A stretch of 31,014 bases of DNA from Acidilobaceae archaeon UBA162 (GCA_002496425.1 DAJS01000024.1:1-31014); one strand, 5' to 3'. Shown: positions 22,760 through 30,748, counted from the first letter of the stretch. Numbers and translations: made by a program. Notes: generated from the letters alone by a model not told the origin.

Positions 22760-23818
22760 ATGGTGACAGCAGCCCAAGTAGCCTATGACGTCGGCTGGGG
22801 GATTCTGCACTACATAATATTTTACCCGCCGCTTTACCAGTTAATAATAATACCTGGCCTTATAGCCGCACTGGTAGTAGTCATATTCATCATATGGTTT
22901 GAGCGCAAGGCGGCGGCAAGGGTCCAGATGAGGTACGGGCCGTGGGAGATAAGTCCAAGGACCGGAGGTGCCACGCAGCTGATAGCTGACCTTATAAGGT
23001 ACACGTTCCAGGAGATCATAGTCCCACGCACTGTTGACTTCATGTCATACATAATAGCTCCTAACGCCGCGGTAATCTTCTCCATCCTGCCACTCGTAGC
23101 TGTCCCCATGACCTCAGTAAGCCAATACTGGCCCATACCTATGGACTTCAGCCTCTTGATCGCTGTGGCTCTCTCCACGCTCTCGCCGATCTTTGTCGTC
23201 ATGATGTCGTGGGCCAGTAACAACAAGTTCGCAGTTGTCGGCGGCGTCAGGGAGTCATTTATAATTGTGGCCTATGAACTCATAGCTGTCATCTCGCTGC
23301 TAGCGGTAGTCCCGCTGGTAAGCACGTTCAACCTAGTCGACATAGTCCAGGTCCAGATGGGCGGACGCTGGCTTGGGCTCCTGAACCCTATAGCACTCCT
23401 CGACGCCTTCATAGCGGTCATAATGTCGACCAGCGCCTTCCCCTTCGAGATACCGGACTCGGAGAGCGAACTAGTGGCCGGGCCCTACACCGAGTACAGT
23501 GGGCTCATGTATGGCCTCAACATGGGCGCAGGCTACATAAGGCGTTGGACTCTATCAGTGCTCATCACGCTCGTCTTTCTCGGTGGCTGGGCTCCTTACA
23601 GGCCTGGGCCAGGCGTAGTGGCTGGATACCTGGTACCCAGCCTCATAGTTGTGGCCAAAGCAGTCGTAGTCATGGCCATCATGAGTTTCCTGAGATCTGT
23701 CTACGGCAGGTACAGGCTCGACCAGGCCCTCAGCCTAGCCTGGGAGGTCCTGATACCCATGGCTATCGCGGCCTTCGGGATCAGCATAGCAGAGACCTAT
23801 TTTGGGGTGATACCCTAG
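22760..23818 (+). CDS. nuoH: Complex I-like subunit NuoH
   Basis: 352 residues from ATG 22760, with AGGTGATAAG before it. It is the membrane subunit that joins the peripheral arm to the proton pumps and lines the quinone tunnel. About eight hydrophobic helices are visible. Signatures are WFERKAAARVQMRYGP (46-61), VGGVRESFIIVAYELIAV (about 160-177) and FPFEIPDSESELVAGPYTEY (the E-rich loop), followed by SGLMYGLNMG. All the usual charged residues of the E-channel appear kept. The stop is followed by a perfect AGGAGGTGA, the ribosome site for nuoI. Confidence 0.95.
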   Translation: MVTAAQVAYDVGWGILHYIIFYPPLYQLIIIPGLIAALVVVIFIIWFERKAAARVQMRYGPWEISPRTGGATQLIADLIRYTFQEIIVPRTVDFMSYIIAPNAAVIFSILPLVAVPMTSVSQYWPIPMDFSLLIAVALSTLSPIFVVMMSWASNNKFAVVGGVRESFIIVAYELIAVISLLAVVPLVSTFNLVDIVQVQMGGRWLGLLNPIALLDAFIAVIMSTSAFPFEIPDSESELVAGPYTEYSGLMYGLNMGAGYIRRWTLSVLITLVFLGGWAPYRPGPGVVAGYLVPSLIVVAKAVVVMAIMSFLRSVYGRYRLDQALSLAWEVLIPMAIAAFGISIAETYFGVIP

Positions 23819-23825
23819 GAGGTGA
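23818..23825 (+). promoter_or_regulatory. Strong Shine-Dalgarno that decides the nuoI start
   Basis: AGGAGGTGA-type sequence directly after the nuoH stop, fully complementary to the 16S 3' end. It lies 6 bases before GTG 23832 but abuts TTG 23826, so GTG 23832 is the likely start of nuoI. Confidence 0.7.
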
Positions 23826-23831
23826 TTGCAC

Positions 23832-24458
23832 GTGCCCGCCAAGCCTTCACCGAAAGAGGTTCCCAGAGCCACGTTCCTTGGCAGGGCAGTGGCTGGCAAC
23901 CTAGGGGCTCTGGCGGTGGGAGTCAAGTACTTCTTTGACCCGAACAGGATCACGCTGCTCTATCCACATGAGTACATTAAGCTCAGACAGGGCTACAGGG
24001 GCTACATAGTGCTCATATTTGATAAGTGCATAAGCTGCGCCTCATGCGCCAGGATATGCCCGGCTAGGGCAATGAAGATGGTGAGCATAAACGTCTTCGA
24101 CAAGAAGCTCAAGAAATACATGAAGAAGAAGTACCCAGTGATAAACTATAACAGGTGCATCTTCTGCGGCTTCTGTGTCGACGTCTGCCCAACAGAGGCC
24201 CTCTATCACGTACCCTATCACGACCTTGTCTACAACAGCATGGCTGACATGGTGCTGACCCTTGAGGACTTCCAAAAGGAGCCAGAGTTTGTGACGGCTA
24301 AGGAGGGGGTACCCGTGACCTACATCTATGACGAGAAGAAGGGGCTGGTCAAGGTACACTATGAGGAGGAGGGAGGCGAAGTGCAAAAAGCCGAGGGAGG
24401 TCAGGCGTCGGCGGCAACTGAAGCGCAGGGTGAACAGGCCCAAGGGGGTGGGGGTTAG
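23832..24458 (+). CDS. nuoI: Complex I-like subunit NuoI (two 4Fe-4S clusters)
   Basis: 208 residues from GTG 23832. It carries the clusters N6a and N6b that feed N2. Ligands are C66, C69, C72 with C119, and C109, C112, C115 with C76, in CISCASCARICP and CIFCGFCVDVCP. The N-terminal part has an amphipathic stretch (about 17-34) that in relatives lies on the membrane. After residue about 165 the chain continues as a Glu/Gly/Gln-rich tail (EEEGGEVQKAEGG to QAQGGGG) of about 30 residues absent from most homologues. With no NuoG or NuoE/F in the operon, this is the outermost electron carrier encoded here. The stop overlaps the nuoJ GTG by one base (TAGTG). Confidence 0.95.
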   Translation: MPAKPSPKEVPRATFLGRAVAGNLGALAVGVKYFFDPNRITLLYPHEYIKLRQGYRGYIVLIFDKCISCASCARICPARAMKMVSINVFDKKLKKYMKKKYPVINYNRCIFCGFCVDVCPTEALYHVPYHDLVYNSMADMVLTLEDFQKEPEFVTAKEGVPVTYIYDEKKGLVKVHYEEEGGEVQKAEGGQASAATEAQGEQAQGGGG

Positions 24459-24952
24459 TGTTTGCGCCTATTGAGATGCCACTCTTCGTTGGCGTTATGG
24501 CCGTGGCGGCGGCCATAGCTGCCTACTACGTAATTAAGCTTAAGGACATGATATATGCCAGCATCTCACTGGCACTGCTGGGATCCCTCACGGCGGCCCT
24601 AATAGCTCTAGCTGGGTTCCCGATAGTTGCTGCCTACCTGGTTCTCGTTTACGTTGGCGCAGCCGTCATGTTCTTAATAATTACGATCAGCATGCTGGGT
24701 CTGAGAGGGTCTGAGGAGAGGGACACGTTCAGGGGCATCATAGCCGCAGCAGCGGTGTTCACACTAGTGATAGCCATAGCGTTCAGCTCGAAACTCTACA
24801 ACTTCTATGTGCTCCCGTACTCTGTCAGCGCACAGCAGGCGGCCTCCCGGCTGCTCTCAAGGTACCTGTTGGTCCTGGCCCTGATATTTGTTGGGCAGGC
24901 TACTACTATCGTGGAGGCGATATCGATAGCCAGGAGAGGTGGCAGGTCATGA
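24458..24952 (+). CDS. nuoJ: Complex I-like subunit NuoJ
   Basis: 164 residues from GTG 24458. Membrane subunit of the ND6 family with five hydrophobic helices. The family signature in the third helix is AYLVLVYVGAAVMFLIITISML (about 58-79), containing the Tyr and Gly-Ala bulge whose rotation couples quinone chemistry to proton transfer in known structures. The ATG of nuoK overlaps its stop (ATGA), so translation is coupled. Confidence 0.92.
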   Translation: MFAPIEMPLFVGVMAVAAAIAAYYVIKLKDMIYASISLALLGSLTAALIALAGFPIVAAYLVLVYVGAAVMFLIITISMLGLRGSEERDTFRGIIAAAAVFTLVIAIAFSSKLYNFYVLPYSVSAQQAASRLLSRYLLVLALIFVGQATTIVEAISIARRGGRS

Positions 24953-25263
24953 TAATAGTTGACCAGCTCACGGGGGTCTTGCTCGTATTGGTCTCGGCCA
25001 TAATAATGTCAATAGGAGTCTATGGGTTTACGGCATCTAGGAACCTCTTCAGGCAGCTGCTATCAATAGAGGTCTTATTTAACGGCGTCTTCCTCCTAGT
25101 GATCACACTCCTCTCGGCCTCTCCACTCGTGACAGTCTACTACTCGATAGTTGTCATCTCGGTTGTCAGCGTTGAGGCGATAGTTGTTACGGCCATACTT
25201 GTGGCCTTCCTCAGGGCGTACAGGACCCATTCGTCCACGGATCTTGAGGAGTCGGAGGTGTGA
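24949..25263 (+). CDS. nuoK: Complex I-like subunit NuoK
   Basis: 104 residues from ATG 24949, three membrane helices. The two buried glutamates needed for proton transfer are E41 (LLSIEVLFNGVFLL) and E76 (SVVSVEAIVVTAILV). GVYGFTASRNLFRQ precedes the second helix as in ND4L. The C-terminal tail RTHSSTDLEESEV is polar. The next gene starts 3 bases after the stop. Confidence 0.93.
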   Translation: MIIVDQLTGVLLVLVSAIIMSIGVYGFTASRNLFRQLLSIEVLFNGVFLLVITLLSASPLVTVYYSIVVISVVSVEAIVVTAILVAFLRAYRTHSSTDLEESEV

Positions 25264-25266
25264 GCT

Positions 25267-26850
25267 ATGCTGTTGAGCTGGTCAGCCCTCTGGGCCACTA
25301 TAATAGTCCCAATCGCGCTGGGCGTAATTGCGTGGCCCCTTAGGAGTAGAGCAGCGCATCATGCGTTGACCTACCTCTCCGCCGCATCCCTGCTGGGCCC
25401 CCTGGCCGTGGTTATCTATGGCTATGCCGTGGGAGCGCTCGGCAGAGGAGGGGTCATAGACCCATTCATCTTAAACGCCACCTCCTACTCCATTGGCACC
25501 ATGGCCCTAGCCATCGATGGGCTCTCGGCTCCTGTAGTGATAGGCCTCTCTATAGTTACCGCCTTCGTGGCCATCTACAGCATAAAGTACATGGAGACCA
25601 GGATCCATGAAATGGAAGAGGCGGGCGAAAGGGCCCCCTCATTTGGAACCTACCTGTTACTCTACAATATCTTCGCCGTCACTATGCTCGGCATAGCTTA
25701 CTCCACTAACCTAATCGAGTTCTACGTGTTCCTCGAAGGAAGCCTGATATCCTCGTTCCTGCTGATAGCCTTCTATGGTTACGGCGACCGCAAGAGAATA
25801 TCGCTGCTCTACTTTGTCTGGACCCACGTGGCAGCCGTAGTTTTCCTTACTGGGGTCCTCTACTACGGCTATCTTGTCCACACGTTCAACTACGCGGTTG
25901 TGATAAACGGGACTCTTGAGCCGGTGACAAGGGCCATAGGGCCCATATACCAGTACGTTGGCAGTGCCGCCCCTCTGATAGCAGCGTTACTGCTCTTCGG
26001 GCTCCTTGTAAAGATGGCCGTGTTTGGCGTCCACATGTGGCTGCCCTACGCCCACGCCGAGGCCCCAACACCCATCTCAGCTCTCCTGTCGCCGAACCTC
26101 ATAGGGCTTGCCGGCTACGCGATAGCCAGGTTCATCATACCGCTCTTCCCGCAGCAGATGCTCGACTGGAGGCCGTTCCTAATGGGTCTAGCGTTTACCA
26201 CAATAATCTACGCCGGACTTGTCGCTCTGAGGCAGAGGGACTACAAGAGGTTCCTGGCGTACTCAAGCATAAGCCAGATGGGTTACATGTTGCTGGGCCT
26301 CTCGACCCTTAACATATATGGCATTATGGGCGCTATGCTGATATACCTCTCGCACGCCATAGGCAAGGCACTGCTCTTCATGAACGCCGGGGTCTTCATA
26401 ACCGAGCTCCATGGGCTTAGGGACATAACGAAGATGGGTGGCCTCGCCAAGCGCTACCCACTGGTCTCAGCCCTGGCCCTCTTCGGCTTCATGAACCTCA
26501 GCGGGCTGCCACCCTCTGTAGGCATGTGGAGCGAGATATACGTGGTGCTTGGCGTAGTCAAGACCCCATACTTCTTAGCCAGTTACGGCAACCTGGTAGG
26601 CCTTACCCTGCTGTTGATAGTGGCGCTCACAGTTACCGCCTCATACTCATTCATAACCATGAAGAGAATCTACTATGGCCAGCCGAGGTCAAAGATAGAA
26701 GCCAAGGAATCAATCGACGGTTTTAAACTGTCCCTGTTAGCTATAGCTATCTTTGGTGTAGTGTTTTTCCTGGCCATAGCCCCACTGACGTCCTCTCTGA
26801 GCTCCGTGGTCCACGCTTCAGTACTTCTTGGATATCTTAGCCTGAAGTAG
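25267..26850 (+). CDS. nuoM: Complex I-like antiporter subunit NuoM
   Basis: 527 residues from ATG 25267, about fourteen membrane helices. Assigned to NuoM rather than NuoL by length, the FGVHMWLPYAHAEAPTPISA signature and the TM12 glutamate (PSVGMWSEIYVVLG), where NuoL and NuoN have Lys. The TM5 Glu is present (FYVFLEGSLISSF) and the TM7 Lys is in LLVKMAVFG; AYSSISQMGYMLLG and LSHAIGKALLFMNAG follow. It should be one of three proton-pumping channels. It comes before nuoL, opposite to the usual L-M-N order. Confidence 0.92.
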   Translation: MLLSWSALWATIIVPIALGVIAWPLRSRAAHHALTYLSAASLLGPLAVVIYGYAVGALGRGGVIDPFILNATSYSIGTMALAIDGLSAPVVIGLSIVTAFVAIYSIKYMETRIHEMEEAGERAPSFGTYLLLYNIFAVTMLGIAYSTNLIEFYVFLEGSLISSFLLIAFYGYGDRKRISLLYFVWTHVAAVVFLTGVLYYGYLVHTFNYAVVINGTLEPVTRAIGPIYQYVGSAAPLIAALLLFGLLVKMAVFGVHMWLPYAHAEAPTPISALLSPNLIGLAGYAIARFIIPLFPQQMLDWRPFLMGLAFTTIIYAGLVALRQRDYKRFLAYSSISQMGYMLLGLSTLNIYGIMGAMLIYLSHAIGKALLFMNAGVFITELHGLRDITKMGGLAKRYPLVSALALFGFMNLSGLPPSVGMWSEIYVVLGVVKTPYFLASYGNLVGLTLLLIVALTVTASYSFITMKRIYYGQPRSKIEAKESIDGFKLSLLAIAIFGVVFFLAIAPLTSSLSSVVHASVLLGYLSLK

Positions 26851-26853
26851 GGG

Positions 26854-28980
26854 GTGATGGATGTGAATGTGTTAGGCTCCATACCCTTGATGACTGGTAA
26901 GGTGGTCTCCGAGTATTGGCTTACCTGGTCAATTACCTGGCTCTCACCGTATGTTGGGGCAGCGATACTGGCCATAATGTGGCTAGTCGGCGTCAGGAAT
27001 GAGAAAGCCTATGGAGTCATAAGCGTCCTGAGCATCCTCATCAGCGCCATAGTGTCCACGATAGCTATGTATATAGTGTTGACACAGCACACAATAATCA
27101 GTGCCGTTACGAGCGGTTACTGGGACCCCGTGCTCAAGGTACAGGTCGGAGTCTACCTTGACGGTCTTGGAGCAATAATGGCTACCATAGTTTCATGGCT
27201 GAGCTTCCTGATAGACCTCTACAGTGTTGAGTACATGAAGGGCGACTGGGGCGTTCAGAGGTACTTCTTCTTCATATCGTTCTTCGTGGGTAGCATGATG
27301 CTTGTGGTAACCGCTGCCAACATGATACTTATGTTTGTAGGCTGGGAAGGCACGGGTCTAGCCAGCTACGCGCTTATAGGCCACTGGTACACTGATGAGG
27401 AGGAATACTGGGTCGGCGTCCCTGGCAGCAAGGCCCTTGGCAAGCCTATGTACTTTGAGCCCAGCACCAGCGGCGTCAGGGCCATGCTCTTCACTAGGGT
27501 CGGCGACGTTGGGTTCCTGATAGGCTTTACTGGGCTCTTTGCGCTGATAACCACGCTTGTCCCCAAGGCTCAGAACCCGCTGAGCATCCAGACAATAGCC
27601 AGCACCGCTGGCACCTGGACGTCGTTCCTAGCGTCCAAGGGCCTGCTGACGGCCTTCCTCTTCATATTCACGTTGGGAGCGCTGGCCAAGAGCGCCCAGT
27701 TCCCATTTACGGAGTGGTTAGTCACAGCAATGACAGGCCCAACACCAGTATCAGCACTGATACACGCGGCTACCATGGTTAAGGTAGGAGTATACTATAT
27801 GCTCAGATTCGCGCCCATATTCTTCATTGGCGCCCTCCTGGCGGCCACGGCAGTTCCCACTGCTGTAGCCCAGACTCAGCAGTACTTCCTGATAGTGGCC
27901 AGCCTAGCAGCAGTCACGGTGTTCATGAACGCAACCATGGCTGTCGTGAACCATGAGTTCAAGCTAATACTTGCCTTCTCAACTGCTGAGTACCTAGGCT
28001 ACATGATACTTGCCGTGGCTGCCGGCGGCTTCTTGGTGTTCACGCATAACTTGGCCTACATGGCTGACGCAGAGATGGCAGGGCTATCAATGCTGCTTGC
28101 GCACGCCCTCTTCAAGGCAGCACTCTTCCTCGTGGCAGGCTATGCACTCCATGTGAGCGGGAGCAGGTTCATAGATTACATGGGCAACTACTCCAAGTAC
28201 ATGAAATTCACAATGGTCTCAAGCTGGCTGGTCGGCCTTAGCCTCGCCGCCGTGCCGCCGTTCCTAGGCTTCTTCGGCAAGGAGCTGGTTCTGGGATCCG
28301 TGGCCAAGACCAGCGTCTGGTCGCTCTACCTGCTGGCAGTGGTAGCGGTGGTGTTCACAGCCGCGTACATAACCAGACTGCTCATCAGGGTCTTCCACGT
28401 GCCACCGCTGTACGAGGCTCACGGGGGGCATCACCTGCGCGAGGCACCACCGTTAATGTTAATACCGTACCTGATACTTGGCCTAGCCTCCATAGCGCTT
28501 GGCATAGGCTGGTTCTTCGGACTTGGTAAGGCCTTAGCCCTAGGAATCTATGACACATTGGCTGTCATAGCAAGACCCGCATATGCAGTATCGTTTGACG
28601 TCACTACCGTAACGATAACGGCTATCATAATTGTAGATATCATAGCCGTCGCCCTAGTGTACCTGAGGCGCCACTATCTCGTTGACCTCATAGAGCGCAG
28701 CAGCGCTCTCAGGGGAATCTATGACTTCCTATTTAACAGGTGGTATGTTAATTCAGCCCTATACTACCTGTTCCTTGACTCTTTCAACGGCCTCTCATGG
28801 CTATTCAACGTGATCAACAGGGCGATAGACCTGTTCTACCACTACGTGTTGCCCGAGGCCGGCTTGTTGACCTCCCGCGGGCTCAGGGGGCTCATGAGAG
28901 GCAGGACTGACTACATACTCACGCTGTACCTAGTGATGATAGCTATAGTCGGCATATTGGTCTACATGGCCTGGAGGTGA
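26854..28980 (+). CDS. nuoL: Complex I-like antiporter subunit NuoL
   Basis: 708 residues from GTG 26854; ATG 26857 and GTG 26863 are alternatives, the last having GGGGTGA at the right distance. It is the distal proton-pump subunit, identified by length, by GWEGTGLASYALIGHWY (TM5 Glu present), AKSAQFPFTEWLVTAMTGPT and LIHAATMVKVGVYYMLRF, and by the C-terminal extension. TM12 keeps Lys (GFFGKELVLG). The last 130 residues hold the amphipathic traverse helix (about 600-690) and a final membrane anchor (ILTLYLVMIAIVGILVYMA). Its stop is within the nuoN Shine-Dalgarno. Confidence 0.94.
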   Translation: MMDVNVLGSIPLMTGKVVSEYWLTWSITWLSPYVGAAILAIMWLVGVRNEKAYGVISVLSILISAIVSTIAMYIVLTQHTIISAVTSGYWDPVLKVQVGVYLDGLGAIMATIVSWLSFLIDLYSVEYMKGDWGVQRYFFFISFFVGSMMLVVTAANMILMFVGWEGTGLASYALIGHWYTDEEEYWVGVPGSKALGKPMYFEPSTSGVRAMLFTRVGDVGFLIGFTGLFALITTLVPKAQNPLSIQTIASTAGTWTSFLASKGLLTAFLFIFTLGALAKSAQFPFTEWLVTAMTGPTPVSALIHAATMVKVGVYYMLRFAPIFFIGALLAATAVPTAVAQTQQYFLIVASLAAVTVFMNATMAVVNHEFKLILAFSTAEYLGYMILAVAAGGFLVFTHNLAYMADAEMAGLSMLLAHALFKAALFLVAGYALHVSGSRFIDYMGNYSKYMKFTMVSSWLVGLSLAAVPPFLGFFGKELVLGSVAKTSVWSLYLLAVVAVVFTAAYITRLLIRVFHVPPLYEAHGGHHLREAPPLMLIPYLILGLASIALGIGWFFGLGKALALGIYDTLAVIARPAYAVSFDVTTVTITAIIIVDIIAVALVYLRRHYLVDLIERSSALRGIYDFLFNRWYVNSALYYLFLDSFNGLSWLFNVINRAIDLFYHYVLPEAGLLTSRGLRGLMRGRTDYILTLYLVMIAIVGILVYMAWR

Positions 28981-28986
28981 GGTACT

Positions 28987-30420
28987 GTGTGGGAGATATG
29001 GACGGTTGAATTCCTGCTCTATCTCACCCTTGCAACCTCACTGTTGGCCCCGCTGACCTCGCCCAGCGGCAAGAGGAGACTAGCACCCTTCGGCGTGGCC
29101 CTGGCAGGCTTGGGAGCCTTCATAGCTATGAGCTCGGTGTTACTCTACGCCACATCCCTTGGAAAGCCTGTTAGTTTCTATGACGGCCTGATTGTGCAGG
29201 ACTCGTTCACGTCACTGATGTTGCTTGGCATAGGAATTGCCACGATAACCTACCTGGTAGCCGTGACTACCGAAGGCCTCGGGTGGACCTCGAGCCCGTC
29301 TCTCTACAGCCTCGTGCCATTGGCGCTCTTCGGCTCATTCTTCCTAGCAGGGGCTAATGACCTCCTGGTGATCCTAGCCTCATGGCTTCTCGTGTCAATC
29401 ATCAGTTACGTAGCGGTCGCCCTCCCAGACAGCAAGGAGTCCAAGGCGGCAGCCGTCAGATACATATTTGTAGGATCAGTGGCTACGCTTATGCTTGTCC
29501 TCGCCATAGCCTTTGCAGCCGTCGCCTCAGGGACCTACTCGTTCTCGCTGACCTCCCTGCAGTCGCTGCAGTCCTACGCAAAGGCCCTAGCAGCGCTGGC
29601 CGTGCTCTTCCTGCTAGCTGCCCTTGGCTTCAAGGTAGGCCTATTCCCGTTCCACTGGTGGCTCCCAAGCGTCTACGGGCGTGGTGACGGTAGAACCATA
29701 TCCCTAGTGGCAACGGTAATCAAGCTGTCATTCATAGCTACGCTTACAAGAGTGTTCGTGGTGATTGCCGCCGGCAGCAGCATCAGTGGCCCGCTCGCCC
29801 TTACCTTGGCGGCGCTCGCGGTAGCCACGATGACTTACGGCAACGTGGCAGCATTCACCACCAGGGACCTCCAAGTGATACTCGCCTATAGCTCCATGGC
29901 CCAGATAGGCTACATATTTGCCGCTATGGCTGCTGCAGCGTACTTTGCTGGAGACCTCAACATGCACATGCTTAGGATAGCGCTCTACGCCATAGCCCTT
30001 CAATCCATAGCTTACGCGCTGGCGAAGTCTCCGCTCTTTGCCTTCACAGGGAGCACCGCCAGGGGACTTGACTCCCTTAGAGGGCTCATGAGGTCAAGCC
30101 CACTGTCAGCGGTTACTTCATCTATACTGCTTTACAGCCTCCTCGGCGTGCCACCCCTGCTCGGCTTCTGGGGTAAGCTGTACCTCTTCCTGGCTTCAGC
30201 TGGCTACAGCGTCTGGCTTGTTCTAGCAGCGTTGATAAACAGTGGCGTGAGCTCAGTCTATTACATCATAGCCTCGAGGGAGCTGTTGAGCAAGGAGGGT
30301 CCTGCGCCCTCGGTGCCAAGGAGCTACAGGGCGTCGCTGCTGATTGGCGCTGTTGCGTTAATTTGCTTAGGAGTCATAGCTCCGCTGCTACTTAGTGGCC
30401 TTGTTACCATATACCTGTGA
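28987..30420 (+). CDS. nuoN: Complex I-like antiporter subunit NuoN with altered TM5
   Basis: 477 residues from GTG 28987, with GGAGGTGA six bases upstream. Last gene of the operon and third antiporter-like channel. The TM7 lysine (LGFKVGLFPFHWWLPSVYG), TM8 lysine (VIKLSFIATLTRVF), AYSSMAQIGYIFAAMA and TM12 lysine (GFWGKLYLFLAS) are kept. In TM5, where NuoL here reads GWEGTGLASY, NuoN reads SWLLVSIISY, so the channel glutamate is Leu. The histidine/proline-rich loop after TM7 matches the NuoN type. A short hairpin follows 37 bases after the stop. Confidence 0.92.
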   Translation: MWEIWTVEFLLYLTLATSLLAPLTSPSGKRRLAPFGVALAGLGAFIAMSSVLLYATSLGKPVSFYDGLIVQDSFTSLMLLGIGIATITYLVAVTTEGLGWTSSPSLYSLVPLALFGSFFLAGANDLLVILASWLLVSIISYVAVALPDSKESKAAAVRYIFVGSVATLMLVLAIAFAAVASGTYSFSLTSLQSLQSYAKALAALAVLFLLAALGFKVGLFPFHWWLPSVYGRGDGRTISLVATVIKLSFIATLTRVFVVIAAGSSISGPLALTLAALAVATMTYGNVAAFTTRDLQVILAYSSMAQIGYIFAAMAAAAYFAGDLNMHMLRIALYAIALQSIAYALAKSPLFAFTGSTARGLDSLRGLMRSSPLSAVTSSILLYSLLGVPPLLGFWGKLYLFLASAGYSVWLVLAALINSGVSSVYYIIASRELLSKEGPAPSVPRSYRASLLIGAVALICLGVIAPLLLSGLVTIYL

Positions 30421-30440
30421 GTAGTTTTAGGTTCCCTTCG

Positions 30441-30471
30441 TATTTTATGACTTAAAGCGCCATAACGGCGC
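30441..30471 (+). terminator. T-rich tract and hairpin after nuoN
   Basis: TATTTTATGA follows the nuoN stop by 20 bases, and GCGCC-ATAAC-GGCGC (30457-30471) is a perfect 5-bp hairpin just after it. Archaeal termination needs mainly T-runs, so this is a plausible end for the nuo transcript. Read on the other strand, the same hairpin followed by TTTAAG could end the tRNA-Met transcript. Confidence 0.45.
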
Positions 30472-30495
30472 AGAGGCATCTTAGGGTCTGGAGGG

Positions 30496-30607
30496 TGGTG
30501 CCGCCGCCGGGGTTTGAACCCGGGACCTCCGGATCCCCCAGGCCCCTTCGACCTCGGCTTTTGGGGCCGTATGAGTCCGGCGCTCTTACCCGCTGAGCTA
30601 CGGCGGC
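30496..30607 (-). tRNA. tRNA-Met (CAT), elongator type, with intron and encoded CCA
   Basis: Reading from 30607 on the minus strand: acceptor GCCGCCG pairing CGGCGGC, D arm GCTC/GAGC with a 9-base loop AGCGGGTAA, anticodon stem CCGGA/TCCGG with anticodon CAT, T arm CCGGG-TTCAAAC-CCCGG, discriminator A and genomic CCA at 30496-30498. Removing 35 bases after position 37 gives a normal 77-base tRNA. The A31-T39 pair and the G1-C72 acceptor end argue against the initiator, which has three G-C pairs at the base of the anticodon stem and an unusual first pair. A tRNA-Ile2 with CAT is less likely because the anticodon arm CCGGACTCATAATCCGG matches archaeal elongator Met. Confidence 0.93.
30535..30569 (-). 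other. tRNA-Met intron (35 nt) with canonical bulge-helix-bulge
   Basis: The intron lies between tRNA positions 37 and 38. CTCA (exon) pairs with TGGG (intron) as the 4-bp central helix. GGCCCC pairs GGGGCC on the intron side and CCGGA pairs TCCGG on the exon side. The three-base bulges TA^C and GG^A are each cut after their second base by the splicing endonuclease. This full geometry fixes the intron ends. Confidence 0.9.
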
Positions 30608-30632
30608 ACCATAGGGGTCGGACTTCATAGAC

Positions 30633-30640
30633 TTTATTAA
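30633..30640 (-). promoter_or_regulatory. TATA box of tRNA-Met
   Basis: TTAATAAA on the minus strand, preceded by CGAAACC as a BRE. The box centre is about 29 bases before the tRNA 5' end, so transcription would begin only a few bases before the mature tRNA. The BRE is part of the left arm of the neighbouring inverted repeat. Confidence 0.7.
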
Positions 30641-30642
30641 GG

Positions 30643-30691
30643 TTTCGCCCTCCGGTAGCTCAAGCAGACTTCCGGGCAGCTGGGGGCGAAA
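30643..30691. repeat. 8-bp inverted repeat between tRNA-Met and the RHH gene
   Basis: TTTCGCCC (30643-30650) and GGGCGAAA (30684-30691) are exact reverse complements 33 bases apart. Inside, TAGCT and AGCTG can pair as a further 5 bp. The left arm overlaps the BRE of tRNA-Met. It could be a structured RNA, or paired operator half-sites for the adjacent ribbon-helix-helix protein. Confidence 0.6.
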
Positions 30692-30748
30692 GGCCAGTTC
30701 CTAACCTGCCTTTAGCTCGATTCCCTCAGGATGTGCAGGGAGTCACTG

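Noticed and set aside
30496..30607. Initiator tRNA-Met or tRNA-Ile2 (CAT)
   Set aside because: The anticodon stem lacks the three consecutive G-C pairs of the initiator and the arm matches elongator Met rather than Ile2.
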